Assembly: GCF_029968015.1 (NCBI RefSeq)
Contig: NZ_JASCIS010000006.1
Coordinates: 1-64,000 of the forward strand
Direction of reading: 5' to 3'
DNA: 64,000 nucleotides
Origin: Streptomyces luteolus
Lineage (GTDB): Bacteria > Actinomycetota > Actinomycetes > Streptomycetales > Streptomycetaceae
Part shown: one piece after another, positions 35,084 through 44,571 of the stretch
How the letters are laid out: each line of letters opens with the position of its first letter
Position numbering within the stretch: the first letter of the stretch is position 1
The notes under the pieces: generated by a model
Seen by the model: the letters and a program-made list of their open reading frames with translations, nothing else
Databases searched by the model: none
What the model was told of the DNA's origin: nothing
Made by a program: the position numbers and the translations under genes

Positions 35084-35626
35084 TCAGAGGTGCAGAAGCA
35101 TGCGGCTGTTCCCCAAGGTGTTCGGTTTCACTCGTTCGAGACCGAGGAACTCCGCGACGCCTTCGTCATAGGACCGCAGCAGCTCGCTGTAGACATCTGT
35201 GTCGACCGGAGTCTCACCGATCTCCACGAAGCCGTGCTTCACGAAGAAGTCCACTTCGAAGGTGAGACAGAAAACCTTGCGCACACCGAGCCAGCGGGCG
35301 GTCTGCACCAACTTGCCGAGCAGTTGATGACCCACTCCGGAACCCTTGGCATCGGAGTTCACGGCGAGCGTGCGCACTTCGGCGAGGTCTTCCCACATCA
35401 CGTGCAGCGCACCGCAGCCGACGACCTGTGCGTTGTCGTCGCGTTCCGCGACCCAGAACTCCTGGATGTCCTCGTAAAGCGTCACCGTGGCTTTGTCGAG
35501 GAGGATGCCGTCGCCCACGTAGGAGTCGATGAGGTCACGCACGGTGTGGACATCGCTGGTACGTGCCCTGCGGATGGTGACGGGTTTTGCGGGTGCATCG
35601 GGATACGCGGGGATCTCTGCTGGCAT
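35084..35626 (-). CDS. Short-form N-acetylglutamate synthase (GNAT)
   Basis: 180 residues. GNAT core motifs are visible: VTIRRARTSDVHTVRDLIDSY, VGCGALHVMWEDLAEVRTLAVNSDAKGSGVGHQLLGKLVQ (acetyl-CoA loop GSGVGHQ) and FVKHGFVEIGE. This matches the short actinobacterial amino-acid N-acetyltransferase (ArgA-like) that acetylates glutamate for arginine synthesis. It lies 9 bp downstream of a BlaI/MecI-type regulator gene on the same strand, forming a two-gene operon. Confidence 0.9.
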   Translation of the reverse strand: MPAEIPAYPDAPAKPVTIRRARTSDVHTVRDLIDSYVGDGILLDKATVTLYEDIQEFWVAERDDNAQVVGCGALHVMWEDLAEVRTLAVNSDAKGSGVGHQLLGKLVQTARWLGVRKVFCLTFEVDFFVKHGFVEIGETPVDTDVYSELLRSYDEGVAEFLGLERVKPNTLGNSRMLLHL

Positions 35627-35635
35627 GTCCGGACG

Positions 35636-36034
35636 CTATCGCCCTGTGCCGCCCTCCGCCGCGCCGGGGCTCTCCGGCCCCTGCACCATGCGAACGGCGT
35701 CGTTGAGGGCTTCGCGTTGTTCCGGCGACATCATGCCGAAGAAGGCGACGAGCGCGGCCGCGGGGTTGTCGCTCTGCGACCAGGCGTCGTTCATCAGGGC
35801 GGCGGAGTAGGCGGCACGCGTGGAGACCGCCTCATATCGATAGGCGCGGCCTTCCGCTTCTCGCCGGACCCAGCCCTTCTGATGGAGATTGTCCAATACG
35901 GTCATCACCGTGGTGTAGGCGATGGACCGTTCCTGCTGAAGGTCTTCCAGGACTTCTCGAACCGTGACCGGGCGGTTCCACTTCCAAACCCGCGTCATCA
36001 CGGCGTCTTCGAGTTCTCCCAAGGGGCGAGGCAC
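35636..36034 (-). CDS. BlaI/MecI/CopY-family transcriptional regulator
   Basis: 132 residues from GTG 36034. The winged-helix domain reads LGELEDAVMTRVWKWNRPVTVREVLEDLQQERSIAYTTVMTVLDNLHQKGWVRREAEGRAYRYEA in outline; the C-terminal dimerisation helix ends near residue 115. No adjacent sensor protease (BlaR) is present. Such regulators in actinobacteria often act with M56 proteases encoded elsewhere. Operon with the N-acetylglutamate synthase gene. Confidence 0.92.
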   Translation of the reverse strand: MPRPLGELEDAVMTRVWKWNRPVTVREVLEDLQQERSIAYTTVMTVLDNLHQKGWVRREAEGRAYRYEAVSTRAAYSAALMNDAWSQSDNPAAALVAFFGMMSPEQREALNDAVRMVQGPESPGAAEGGTGR

Positions 36035-36133
36035 ACCTGAAGAATAGTGGGAGTTGTCCTGATTTCGGGAGCAAAAAGGGCGTACGGCTCGAAAATAAGT
36101 GAGCCGTACGCACGGGTGATGCTGGGGGGACGG

Positions 36134-36325
36134 TCAGGCGTCGCCGGTCTTCGGGGCGGCCTGCTGCGCCTGGCGGACGCTCTCGGCCCGGGCGACCGCG
36201 GCGTCCACGGCGTCGTCTTCCTTGGCCTTGTTGGCGCCGCCCTGGGTCTTGACGATCGTCACGATGAGGGCGGTGAAGAAGGCCGCCATCACTACGGGGG
36301 GCAGGAGCGCGGAGACGTAGTCCAT
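36134..36325 (-). CDS. Small single-pass membrane protein
   Basis: 63 residues from ATG 36325 (MDYVSALLPPVVMAAFFTALIV...), with GGGGG just upstream. One transmembrane helix (about 6-25) is followed by an acidic/Ala-rich cytosolic tail (EDDAVDAAVARAESVRQAQQ). It lies 13 bp downstream of the next hypothetical gene on the same strand. Not recognised; conserved-looking small protein typical of Streptomyces gene pairs of this kind. Confidence 0.75.
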   Translation of the reverse strand: MDYVSALLPPVVMAAFFTALIVTIVKTQGGANKAKEDDAVDAAVARAESVRQAQQAAPKTGDA

Positions 36326-36338
36326 GCCCCCAGCGTAG

Positions 36339-36968
36339 CTATCCGGCGGCGAGCTTCTGCGGCGGGGAGGCCGGTTCGTCGCTCTCGCCGGGTGCCGCGG
36401 GGCGGCGCTTGGGCGGGAAGACCTCGGCCGGGGTGGGTACGGGACGGGCCGGGTCGGTGCGCTGCGGCGGTGCCGGCTTCTTCGGGTCGGGGGCCGGCTT
36501 GCCGTCCTCGGCACGCCCGCCGGGCAGGGCGAGCAGCCGCCTGCGCGAGGCCGGCACCCGCGGGACTGCCACCGGCTCCGCGCGCACGTCGTGCTCCGCG
36601 AGGGCGCGGCAGCGGTCGAGGAGGGCGGCCGCGAGGGGGTTGCCGCGCAGGGCGCGCAGGGCGGCCAGGTCGTCCACCTCCGGGCGGTGGCCGGCCGCGA
36701 GGGCGTCGGCGAGCAGCTGGAGGTAGCCGGCCGCGGTGCCGGGGAGTGCGGCGCGGTAGCGGCCGAGGTCGGCGAGGAGGAAGGCGCGCAGTCGGGCCGC
36801 CTCGTCGATGGCCTCGATGATGCCGTCGGAGAGATCCAGGCAGTCCTGGACGTCGGCGACGGAGGCGGCCTTGCTGGGATGGAGGGCGACGGCGAGGGCG
36901 CGTCGGAGCACACGCAGCTCGTCTGCGCTGAACGCCATGCCGCCGTGGGATCCGTATGGCGTGGGCAT
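36339..36968 (-). CDS. Conserved hypothetical protein, probably cytosolic
   Basis: 209 residues from ATG 36968 (MPTPYGSHGGMAFSADELRVLRR). Residues 12-130 are helical and Ala/Leu-rich (VADVQDCLDLSDGIIEAIDEAARLRAFLLADLGRYRAALPG in outline). The C-terminus, about 140-209, is Pro/Lys-rich and disordered (PDPKKPAPPQRTDPARP). The MPTPYGSxGGMAFS start recurs in Streptomyces homologues as I recall. Function unknown. Followed after 13 bp by the small membrane protein. Confidence 0.8.
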   Translation of the reverse strand: MPTPYGSHGGMAFSADELRVLRRALAVALHPSKAASVADVQDCLDLSDGIIEAIDEAARLRAFLLADLGRYRAALPGTAAGYLQLLADALAAGHRPEVDDLAALRALRGNPLAAALLDRCRALAEHDVRAEPVAVPRVPASRRRLLALPGGRAEDGKPAPDPKKPAPPQRTDPARPVPTPAEVFPPKRRPAAPGESDEPASPPQKLAAG

Positions 36969-37078
36969 GGGCCGACGATACGCGCTAATCGGACAAAATC
37001 GACTAAATGCTGAGGTGGCGCGCCGGGCGCGCACGTGTGCTGCGCGCGCCCGTACGACCGTGTTCCGCGCCTGTGCCT

Positions 37079-37133
37079 CAGCCGCGTGCGACGTTGGCTG
37101 CCTGCGACGTTGCGTCAGCCGCGTGCGACGTTG
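37079..37133. repeat. Duplicated 3' end of coaX including its stop codon
   Basis: CAGCCGCGTGCGACGTTG covers the last codons and stop of coaX (37116-37133, stop at 37115-37117) and recurs at 37079-37096. A degenerate copy lies between them at about 37097-37115. On the gene strand the unit is CAACGTCGCACGCGGCTG. Confidence 0.87.
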
Positions 37134-37912
37134 CGTTCGTGGACCAGGCGGAGGCCGATCAGGGTCAGCCACGGCTCGTGCTCGTCGATCACCGTGGACT
37201 CGCCGAGGACCATCGGGGCCAGGCCGCCGGTGGCGATCACGGTGACGTCCTCGGGGTCGTCGGCGAGCTCGCGGGCCATGCGGCCGACGACGCCGTCGAC
37301 CTGGCCCGCGAAGCCGTAGAGGATGCCGGACTGCATGGCCTCGACGGTGTTCTTGCCGATCACGCTGCGCGGGCGGGCCAGCTCGATCTTGCGGAGCTGG
37401 GCGCCGCGCACCCCGAGCGCGTCGACGGAGATCTCGATGCCGGGGGCGATCACGCCGCCGACGTACTCTCCGCGTGCGGAGACCGCGTCGAACGTCGTCG
37501 CCGTGCCGAAGTCGACGACGATCGCCGGGCCGCCGTAGAGCTCGACGGCCGCGACCGCGTTGATGATGCGGTCCGCGCCGACCTCCTTGGGGTTGTCCAT
37601 CAGGATCGGCACGCCGGTCTTGATGCCGGGCTCGACCAGGACGGCCGGGACGTCGCCGTAATAGCGGCGGGTGACCTCGCGCAGCTCGTGCAGGACCGAG
37701 GGGACGGTGGCGCAGATCGCGATGCCGTCGATGCCGTCGCCGAGCTCCTCGCCGAGCAGCGGGTGCATGCCCATCAGGCCGTTGAGCAGGACGGCGAGTT
37801 CGTCCGCGGTGCGGCGGGCGTCGGTGGAGATGCGCCAGTGCTCGACGATCTCCTCGCCGTCGAAGAGGCCGAGGACGGTGTGGGTGTTGCCCACGTCGAT
37901 GGTCAGCAGCAT
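37115..37912 (-). CDS. coaX: Type III pantothenate kinase
   Basis: Phosphorylates pantothenate, first step of CoA synthesis; 265 residues. ASKHA motifs are DVGNTHTVLG at the N-terminus, GADRIINAVAA, VVDFGTATTFDAV and GGVIAPGIE. ATG 37912 shares its A with the nadC stop (TGATG), so translation is coupled. Last gene of the pan/nad operon. Confidence 0.96.
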   Translation of the reverse strand: MLLTIDVGNTHTVLGLFDGEEIVEHWRISTDARRTADELAVLLNGLMGMHPLLGEELGDGIDGIAICATVPSVLHELREVTRRYYGDVPAVLVEPGIKTGVPILMDNPKEVGADRIINAVAAVELYGGPAIVVDFGTATTFDAVSARGEYVGGVIAPGIEISVDALGVRGAQLRKIELARPRSVIGKNTVEAMQSGILYGFAGQVDGVVGRMARELADDPEDVTVIATGGLAPMVLGESTVIDEHEPWLTLIGLRLVHERNVARG

Positions 37913-38928
37913 CAGGCGGTCTCCCCCGCGCCGCGCCCCTCCGAGGAGGCCTCGCGCAGGTCGAGGCCGATGTCGAGGATGCGCGACGAGTGCGTGAGGG
38001 CGCCCACCGCCAGGTAGCCGACGCCCTTCTCCGCGTACGCGCGGGCGTTGTCCAGGGCCAGGCGGCCGGAGGACTCCAGGAGCGCGCGGCCGTCCACCAG
38101 GGCGACGGCCTCCTCGGTCTCGGCGGGCGTGAAGTTGTCGAGGAGGATCAGGTCCGCGCCCGCGTCGAGCACCTCGCGCAGCTGGTGCAGCGTGTCGACC
38201 TCCACCTCGATCGGCAGGTCGGGGAAGCGCTCGCGTACGGCGGTGAAGGCCTGGGCCACGCCGCCGGCCGCGACCACGTGGTTGTCCTTGACCAGGGCGG
38301 CGTCCGAGAGGGACATGCGGTGGTTGACTCCGCCGCCGCAGCGCACCGCGAACTTCTCCAGGGCGCGCAGGCCGGGGGTGGTCTTGCGGGTGTCCCGCAC
38401 CTTGGCCTTCGTACCGTCCAGAACGTCCGCCCACGCGCGCGTGGCGGTGGCGATGCCGGAGAGACGGCACAGGATGTTCAGGGCGCTGCGCTCGCCGGTC
38501 AGCAGGTCGCGGGTGCGGGTGGTGACGCTCAGCAGCTTCTGGCCGGCCTGGACGCGGTCGCCGTCCTCGACGTGCCGCTCGACCTCGAAGGCCTCCGTGC
38601 AGACCACCGAGAGGACCGCCTCGGCGACCCTGAGGCCCGCGACGACGCCGTCCTCACGGGCGGTGAAGTCGCCGGTGGCGACGGCGTCCTCGGGGATGGT
38701 GGCGACCGAGGTGACGTCCACGCCGCCGTCGAGGTCCTCGGCGAGCGCCATGTGGGCGATGTCCTCGACGAGGACGGGGTCGAGGCCGTCCTGGACGATG
38801 AGGGCGGCGAGCGCGGGGTCGAGGCCGCACTCCATGACGGCCTCGTCGGCGTCGCCCGCGCAGCCGCAGGCGTCGCCGCAGCCGCCGGTCTCGGCGAGGG
38901 GGAGGTCGGGGGTGCTCACGTCGGTCAC
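37912..38928 (-). CDS. nadC: Nicotinate-nucleotide pyrophosphorylase (carboxylating)
   Basis: Makes nicotinate mononucleotide from quinolinate and PRPP; 338 residues. An unusual N-terminal Cys-rich leader (GGCGDACGCAGDADEAVMECG) precedes the standard domain (IAHMALAEDLDGGVDVTSVATIPED). Catalytic segments include TRKTTPGLRALEKFAVRCGGGVNHR and KDNH. GTG 38928 has AGGAG 5 bp upstream and overlaps the nadB stop (GTGA). Confidence 0.95.
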   Translation of the reverse strand: MTDVSTPDLPLAETGGCGDACGCAGDADEAVMECGLDPALAALIVQDGLDPVLVEDIAHMALAEDLDGGVDVTSVATIPEDAVATGDFTAREDGVVAGLRVAEAVLSVVCTEAFEVERHVEDGDRVQAGQKLLSVTTRTRDLLTGERSALNILCRLSGIATATRAWADVLDGTKAKVRDTRKTTPGLRALEKFAVRCGGGVNHRMSLSDAALVKDNHVVAAGGVAQAFTAVRERFPDLPIEVEVDTLHQLREVLDAGADLILLDNFTPAETEEAVALVDGRALLESSGRLALDNARAYAEKGVGYLAVGALTHSSRILDIGLDLREASSEGRGAGETA

Positions 38929-40661
38929 TGCTCCTGGGGAGGGGTCGGCTGCGGCCGGGTCGGGTACGGCCCGGTCGGCGGGAAGTCCGCGGTCTCGGTT
39001 CGGTGCACCGCGAGGGTGCGGTCGGGGCGCAGGCGTACGACGAGGTGGCGGCGCCAGTCGGTGTCGTCGCGGTCGGCGTGGTCCTCGCGCCAGTGGCAGC
39101 CGCGGGTCTCCTCGCGGCGCAGGGCCGCGGCGACGAGCACGCGCGCGACGCACAGGAGGTTGGTGGCCTCCCAGCTGTCGGTGCCGGGCTCGGCGGTCTT
39201 GCCGTGCTCGGCGAGCGCGTCCCGGGCGGCCGCGTGGACCGCGTCGAGCTGCTCGGCCGCCGCCTTGAGGGAGTCGGCGGAGCGCAGCACTCCGGCCCCA
39301 CGGGTCATGATCCGCTGGATGGTGAGACCCGCCTCGGACGGCAGCAGCGGGTGCGCGGGCGGCTCGGCCTGCGGCAGGGGCGCGGGGACGCGGCTCGCGG
39401 GGGTGTCGCGGCCGATGTCGGCGGCGATGCGCTCGGCGTAGACCAGGCCCTCCAGAAGGGAGTTGGAGGCCAGCCGGTTGGCGCCGTGCACGCCGGTGCA
39501 GGCGACCTCGCCGCAGGCGTACAGGCCCGGGACCGTCGTACGGCCGTGCCGGTCGGTGCGGACGCCGCCGGAGGCGTAGTGCGCGGCGGGGGCGACCGGG
39601 ATGGGCTGGGTGACCGGGTCGATGCCGTGGGCGCGGCAGGCGGCGAGGATCGTCGGGAAGCGGCTCGCCCACATGTCGGCGCCGAAGTGCCTGGCGTCCA
39701 AGTACATGTGCTCGGCGCCCAGTTCCTGCATGCGGCGCGTGATGCCCTTCGCCACGATGTCCCGCGGCGCCAGCTCGGCCAGTTCGTGCTGTCCGACCAT
39801 GAAGCGCACGCCGTCCGCGTCCACGAGGTGGGCGCCCTCGCCCCGCACCGCCTCGGAGACCAGGGGCTGCTGGCCCTCCGCGTCCGGGCCGAGGAACAGC
39901 ACCGTGGGGTGGAACTGGACGAATTCCAGGTCGCTGACCTCGGCGCCCGCGCGCAGCGCCAGGGCCACGCCGTCCCCGGTCGACACCGGGGGGTTGGTCG
40001 TCGCCGAGAAGACCTGGCCCATGCCGCCGGTCGCGAGGACCACCGCGCGCGCGTGCACCGCGCCCACGCCGTCGTGCTGGCCCTCGCCCATGACGTGCAG
40101 GGTGACGCCGGCCGCGTGGCCGTCGGCGTCCGTCAACAGGTCCAGTACCAGGGCGTTCTCGATGGTTTCGATGCCCCGCGCGCGTACCGCCTCGACCAGG
40201 GCGCGGGAGATCTCCGCGCCGGTGGCGTCGCCGCCCGCGTGCGCGATGCGGCGGCGGTGGTGGCCGCCCTCGCGCGTGAGGGCGATCGCGCCGCCGTCCG
40301 CCTTGTCGAAGTCGGCACCGGTCTCGATCAACCGCCGCACCGCGTCCGGGCCTTCGGTCACCAGCGTGCGTACGGCCTGCTCGTCGCAGAGGCCCGCGCC
40401 CGCCACCAGAGTGTCGTCCAGGTGCTGTTCGGGGCTGTCGCCCTCGCCGAGCGCCGCCGCGATGCCGCCCTGGGCCCAGCGCGTGGAGCCGTCGTCCAGG
40501 CGGGCCTTGGTGACGACGACGGTACGCAGACCGCTCGCCGCGCAGCGCAGGGCGGCCGTCAGGCCTGCCACGCCGGAGCCGACCACGATCACGTCGGCCG
40601 CGCGGGCCCAGCCGGGGGCCGGCGCGTGCAGCCGTATGCCGGTGGTTTCGGGGGCGGTCAT
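38925..40661 (-). CDS. nadB: L-aspartate oxidase
   Basis: FAD enzyme that oxidises aspartate to iminoaspartate for quinolinate synthesis; 578 residues. The dinucleotide fold [23 protein letters not shown], the flavin contact [13 protein letters not shown], the conserved [24 protein letters not shown] loop ([15 protein letters not shown]) and [27 protein letters not shown] are all present. ATG 40661 overlaps the panC stop (ATGA). The partner nadA is not in the window. Confidence 0.96.
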   Translation of the reverse strand: MTAPETTGIRLHAPAPGWARAADVIVVGSGVAGLTAALRCAASGLRTVVVTKARLDDGSTRWAQGGIAAALGEGDSPEQHLDDTLVAGAGLCDEQAVRTLVTEGPDAVRRLIETGADFDKADGGAIALTREGGHHRRRIAHAGGDATGAEISRALVEAVRARGIETIENALVLDLLTDADGHAAGVTLHVMGEGQHDGVGAVHARAVVLATGGMGQVFSATTNPPVSTGDGVALALRAGAEVSDLEFVQFHPTVLFLGPDAEGQQPLVSEAVRGEGAHLVDADGVRFMVGQHELAELAPRDIVAKGITRRMQELGAEHMYLDARHFGADMWASRFPTILAACRAHGIDPVTQPIPVAPAAHYASGGVRTDRHGRTTVPGLYACGEVACTGVHGANRLASNSLLEGLVYAERIAADIGRDTPASRVPAPLPQAEPPAHPLLPSEAGLTIQRIMTRGAGVLRSADSLKAAAEQLDAVHAAARDALAEHGKTAEPGTDSWEATNLLCVARVLVAAALRREETRGCHWREDHADRDDTDWRRHLVVRLRPDRTLAVHRTETADFPPTGPYPTRPQPTPPQEQ

Positions 40662-41785
40662 ACGGCGGCTCCGGGGGCCTCGTCGGTTCCTGCGGGGGCG
40701 GGCGAAGGGGTGTCCCGGGGGCTTTCCTCGGGCGTTTCCTCGGGGGTTTCGTCGGGAGTTTCCTCGGGGGCGAATGTCAGAGGCAGGTTGTCGATCAGGC
40801 GGGTCGTGCCCACCCGCGCGGCGACCGCGAGGACGGCTTCGCCGGTGAATCCGTCCGGCACCTCGGTGAAGTCGGACGGATCGACGAGCGCCAGATAGTC
40901 CAGGACCAGCGGGGGCCGCAGCCGCGCCGCGTCGTCGAGCACCGCGCGGGCGGCGGTGCGCACGGCGCTCGGGCGGCGGAGCGCGGCCTGGGACACGGCG
41001 TGCGCGTCGGCGGCTGCGCGGGCCTCACCGAGCGCGGTCAGGGCGTCGGCACGCGCGCGTGAGGCGGGGGCCGCCTGGGCGCGCGCGGAGAGTGCCTGCT
41101 GCGCGGCGAGCCGCTCCCGGCCCGCGAACAGGGCCGTGGACAGGGCGAGTGCCGTGCGCCGCTCGCCCGCCGCGAGATAGCGGTTGCGGCTGGACAGGGC
41201 GAGTCCGTCCGGCTCGCGCACCGTCGGTACGCCGACGATCTCGACCGGGAAGTTCAGGTCCCGCACCATGCGCCGGATCAGGGCGAGTTGCTGGGCGTCC
41301 TTCTCGCCGTACAGCGCGAGGTCGGGCGCCGTGAGGTGCAGGAGTTTGGCGACGACGGTGAGCATGCCGTCGAAGTGGCCGGGGCGCGCGGCGCCTTCGA
41401 GGCGCTCCCCCATCGGCCCCGCGCTGATCCGCACCTGCGGTTCGCCGCCCGGGTAGACCTCGTCCACGCCAGGGGCGAACACCACGTCCGCGCCTGCCTG
41501 TTCGGCCACCTTGAGGTCGGCTTCGAGGGTGCGCGGGTAGCGGTCGAGGTCTTCGCCGGCGCCGAACTGGAGGGGGTTCACGAAGACCGTGACGACGACC
41601 TGGCCGTGCGGGCCCGCCAGGTCGCGCGCGCGGTGCACGAGCGTGGCGTGGCCCTCGTGCAGGGCGCCCATGGTCATGACGACGGCGCGGGCGCCCTCGT
41701 GGGTGAGCGCGCGGAGTTCGGCCGCGGTGTGCAGGAGCCGCGTCGGCCGTGGCTGTCGTCGCGTCTGCCTCGGCTGCTGTGTCAC
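40658..41785 (-). CDS. panC: Pantothenate synthetase, with extended acidic C-terminus
   Basis: Condenses pantoate and beta-alanine with ATP; 375 residues versus about 280 in most bacteria. Core motifs: [16 protein letters not shown] (HIGH type), [34 protein letters not shown] (KMSKS-like region) and SSRNRYL. An Ala-rich insert (about 225-265) interrupts the second half. The last 45 residues are a Glu/Thr/Pro repeat ([15 protein letters not shown]) coded by a 12-15-bp tandem repeat. GTG 41785 overlaps the upstream stop. Confidence 0.94.
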   Translation of the reverse strand: MTQQPRQTRRQPRPTRLLHTAAELRALTHEGARAVVMTMGALHEGHATLVHRARDLAGPHGQVVVTVFVNPLQFGAGEDLDRYPRTLEADLKVAEQAGADVVFAPGVDEVYPGGEPQVRISAGPMGERLEGAARPGHFDGMLTVVAKLLHLTAPDLALYGEKDAQQLALIRRMVRDLNFPVEIVGVPTVREPDGLALSSRNRYLAAGERRTALALSTALFAGRERLAAQQALSARAQAAPASRARADALTALGEARAAADAHAVSQAALRRPSAVRTAARAVLDDAARLRPPLVLDYLALVDPSDFTEVPDGFTGEAVLAVAARVGTTRLIDNLPLTFAPEETPDETPEETPEESPRDTPSPAPAGTDEAPGAAV

Positions 41786-42738
41786 TGGGGGTCCCCGTCC
41801 GTGCCGGTCGTCGGGCCCGGGGCCGGGCCGGTCTCGCCGGCGAGCACGCCCAGGAGCTCCTCGGCGAGCTCCGGCTTGAGCAGGCCGTGGGCCAGGGCGC
41901 GGTCGGCGGTGGCGCGGGCCATCGCCAGGTACCCGGCGACGGCGCCGGGGGCGTGCTTGCGGAGCTCGGCGACATGCGCCGCGACCGTGCCCGCGTCACC
42001 GCGCGCCACCGGGCCCGTGAGCGCCGCGTCCCCGGACCGCAGGGCGTTGTCGAGGGCCGCGCCGAGCAGCGGGCCGAGCATGCGGTCAGGTGCGCCGACG
42101 CCCGCCTGGCGCAGCAGCTCCATGGCCTCGGCGACCAGGGTGACCAGGTGGTTCGCCCCGAGCGCGAGCGCCGCGTGGTAGAGCGGGCGGGCCGACTCCT
42201 CGATCCACTCGGGCTCGCCGCCCATCTCGATGACCAGGGCCTCGGCGGCGAGACGCAGCTCCTCGGGCGCCGTCACCCCGAACGAGCACCCGGCGAGCCG
42301 CTGCACGTCCACGGGGGTGCCGGTGAACGTCATGGCGGGGTGCAGGGCGAGCGGCAGGCCGCCGGCGCGGAGCGCGGGTTCGAGCACGCCCACGCCGTAC
42401 CGCCCCGAGGTGTGCACGATCAGCTGGCCGGGGCGGACGGCGCCGGTCTCGGCGAGCCCCTCGACCAGGCCCGGCAGGGCGTCGTCGGGAACGGTGAGCA
42501 GGACCAGCTCGGAGCGGGCGAGCACGTCGGCGGGCGGGACGACCGGCACGTCGGGGAGGAGCGCCGCGGCCCGGCGCACCGAGGCGTCGGAGACCCCGGA
42601 CACGGCCACCGGGCGGTGTCCGGCGAGCTGCAGCGAGGCCGCGAGGGCGGGTCCTACGCGGCCGGCTCCGACCACGCCGACCGCCAGCCGGGCCGGTCGA
42701 TCCGCTGGATTCTGGGGTTCCGCATGCGGTGTGTTCAC
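41782..42738 (-). CDS. Rossmann/DUF2520-type dehydrogenase-like protein linked to panC
   Basis: 318 residues. An N-terminal NAD(P) fold ([24 protein letters not shown]) and a helical C-terminal DUF2520 domain ([23 protein letters not shown]...[14 protein letters not shown]) resemble ProC- and ketopantoate-reductase-like enzymes. First gene of the overlapping DUF2520-panC-nadB-nadC-coaX operon. Because it precedes panC and no panE is seen, ketopantoate reduction is a reasonable but unproven guess. Confidence 0.85.
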   Translation of the reverse strand: MNTPHAEPQNPADRPARLAVGVVGAGRVGPALAASLQLAGHRPVAVSGVSDASVRRAAALLPDVPVVPPADVLARSELVLLTVPDDALPGLVEGLAETGAVRPGQLIVHTSGRYGVGVLEPALRAGGLPLALHPAMTFTGTPVDVQRLAGCSFGVTAPEELRLAAEALVIEMGGEPEWIEESARPLYHAALALGANHLVTLVAEAMELLRQAGVGAPDRMLGPLLGAALDNALRSGDAALTGPVARGDAGTVAAHVAELRKHAPGAVAGYLAMARATADRALAHGLLKPELAEELLGVLAGETGPAPGPTTGTDGDPQ

Positions 42739-42824
42739 TCGACGAGCGCCTTCCGTTCCAGTCCGCTCGGGGTACCGGACGATTTCTCGTCATGCTAACG
42801 CGAGGGGGTTTCCGCGGTCGCCGG

Positions 42825-42950
42825 CTGTCCACAGGCTGTGCGGTTAGTACGACTGGTGCGGCGGGTGTTGTCCACAGGGCGACGGTTGTCCACAGGGTGT
42901 GGGAAATCCGCATGCCCGTACGAGACGGGTGCGCGACGATCTGTGGATGA
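42825..42950. promoter_or_regulatory. Cluster of four DnaA boxes
   Basis: Two perfect Streptomyces DnaA boxes TTGTCCACA (42868-42876 and 42886-42894, 18 bp apart), a near match CTGTCCACA (42825-42833) and a reverse box TCATCCACA (42942-42950, minus strand) lie within 126 bp, between the DUF2520 gene and the aldolase-like gene. No dnaA, dnaN or oriC structure is present. The known role of such clusters in Streptomyces is DnaA titration or control of replication initiation. Confidence 0.85.
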
Positions 42951-44200
42951 GCGACAGCGGGCGGGACCACACGGACGAGCCGGACGGGCCGGACGGGCCG
43001 GACGGGCCGAACCAGCAGGAAGAGCCGGACGAGCAGGGTAAACCGGACGAGCAGGATGAACCGGACGACCACGGCCGCGCGCAGAGTGCGCGGGAGCGGT
43101 TGCGTACCGCCCTGCGCGGCGCCCGGCGGACACTCGCGCGCCCCGCGATCGACGCGACGGTCGGCGAGCGGCTGACCAGGCTCGCGGCGGACGCGGGCGA
43201 GGTGTACGACCTCGGCGAACCGGCCGACATGTACGGGAACGGGGTCGTCGCCGAGCTCGAAGTCCGGGTCGCCGAGCTGCTCGGCGCGGAGGAAGCCGCG
43301 TTCTTCCCGACCGGCACCATGGCCCAGCAGGTGGCGCTGCGCTGCTGGGCGGGCCGCACCGGCAACGCCACGGTGGCCCTGCACCCGCTGTCCCACCCCG
43401 AGCAGCACGAACGAGGGGCGTTCCCCGTCGTCAGCGGTCTGCGCACGGTGCATCCGACGAGCGAGCCGCGCCTGCCGACCGCCGAGGAAGTGCGGGACCT
43501 CGACGAGCCGTTCGGGGCGCTGATGCTCGAACTGCCCTTGAGGGAAGCGGGTTTCGCGCTGCCCTCCTGGGAGGAGCTGGTCGAGGTCGTCGAGGCGGCG
43601 CGTGAACGGGACGCCGTCGTGCACTTCGACGGGGCACGGCTGTGGGAGTGCACGACGCACTTCGGCCGCCCCTTGGAGGAGATCGCGCAGCTCGCGGACA
43701 GCGTGTACGTGTCGTTCTACAAGTCGCTCGGCGGGCTCGGCGGCGCCGCCCTCGTCGGCCCGGGCTCCTTCGTGGCGGAGGCCCGCGCCTGGCGCCACCG
43801 CTACGGCGGCCAGGTGTTCCAGCAGTTCCCCACGGCCCTGTCCGCGCTGCTCGGCCTGACCCGCGAACTGCCGCACCTGCCCTCGTACGTCGCGCACGCG
43901 CGCGTGGTGGCGGACGCGCTGCGCGCCGGATTCGTGGAGGCGGGGGTGCCGTGGTTCCGGGTGCACCCCGAGGTGCCGCACACGCACCAGTTCCAGGTCT
44001 GGCTGCCGTACGCCCCGGACGTGCTGACCAACGCGGCCGCCGAGCAGGCCGAGGAGACGGGGAACGCGCTGTTCCGCCCATGGTTCCGGGAAGGCCCGCC
44101 CGGACTCGCCGTGACCGAGGTGACGGTGGCGGGCCCGGGCCTGGAGTGGACGGCGGAGGACGTACGGAAAGGGGTACGGGATTTCGTACGGCGGCTCTGA
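42947..44200 (+). CDS. Threonine-aldolase / beta-eliminating-lyase family PLP enzyme
   Basis: 417 residues from ATG 42947 (alternatively GTG 42929). The acidic, repetitive N-terminal 45 residues (EPDGPDGPDGP, EEPDEQGKPDEQDEPDD) precede the PLP domain: DMYGNGVVAELEVRVAELLGAEEAAFFPTGTMAQQVAL, then VHFDGARLWECTTHFG, and the PLP-lysine context YVSFYKSLGGLGGA. It cleaves or forms beta-hydroxy amino acids; the substrate may be other than threonine. The DnaA-box cluster overlaps its promoter and start. Confidence 0.9.
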   Translation: MSDSGRDHTDEPDGPDGPDGPNQQEEPDEQGKPDEQDEPDDHGRAQSARERLRTALRGARRTLARPAIDATVGERLTRLAADAGEVYDLGEPADMYGNGVVAELEVRVAELLGAEEAAFFPTGTMAQQVALRCWAGRTGNATVALHPLSHPEQHERGAFPVVSGLRTVHPTSEPRLPTAEEVRDLDEPFGALMLELPLREAGFALPSWEELVEVVEAARERDAVVHFDGARLWECTTHFGRPLEEIAQLADSVYVSFYKSLGGLGGAALVGPGSFVAEARAWRHRYGGQVFQQFPTALSALLGLTRELPHLPSYVAHARVVADALRAGFVEAGVPWFRVHPEVPHTHQFQVWLPYAPDVLTNAAAEQAEETGNALFRPWFREGPPGLAVTEVTVAGPGLEWTAEDVRKGVRDFVRRL

Positions 44201-44203
44201 AAA

Positions 44204-44243
44204 GGCGCGCCCTTACGGGAGTATGGCGCGCCCTTACGGGAGT
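44204..44243. repeat. 19-bp direct repeat at a gene junction
   Basis: GGCGCGCCCTTACGGGAGT occurs at 44204-44222 and 44225-44243, filling the whole gap between the aldolase-like gene and the stop of the small convergent gene at 44244. Each unit contains GCGCGC and CCCTTACGGG, giving weak hairpin potential. Confidence 0.88.
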
Positions 44244-44456
44244 TCAGTGCGCCGCCCTGCGGAGGCCCGCCAGGCGGGACAGGGCCAGGCGCAGGCGCCC
44301 GCGGGCCGGGCGCTCGCGCACCACGGCCTCGAAGCGGCGGTGGTCGCGCAGTTCGCGCACCACGCGCCAGTCGTCGCGGCCGGGGGCCGGCGGCTGCGGA
44401 GTGCCGCGCTGGGCGGCGCGGTAGGAGTCGAGCAGGTACTGCTGGGTGACGCTCAT
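44244..44456 (-). CDS. Small basic protein of unknown function
   Basis: 70 residues from ATG 44456: MSVTQQYLLDSYRAAQRG..., then an Arg-rich helical C-terminus (RDDWRVVRELRDHRRFEAVVRERPARGRLRLALSRL in outline). It lies divergent from the ArsR-like gene at 44636 with 179 bp between. Composition suggests nucleic-acid or membrane-surface binding. Coding bias is good; no family recognised. Confidence 0.65.
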   Translation of the reverse strand: MSVTQQYLLDSYRAAQRGTPQPPAPGRDDWRVVRELRDHRRFEAVVRERPARGRLRLALSRLAGLRRAAH

Positions 44457-44571
44457 GGCAGGTCGCCTCTCGGAGTGCTGCACACAGATTTCGGGTGGAG
44501 GAGAGGGCCCCGCGGAAAGCCCGGATCTCGTCGACAGCTCCACAGTGCGGAGGCCGCGGCGGGCCTGTCGC

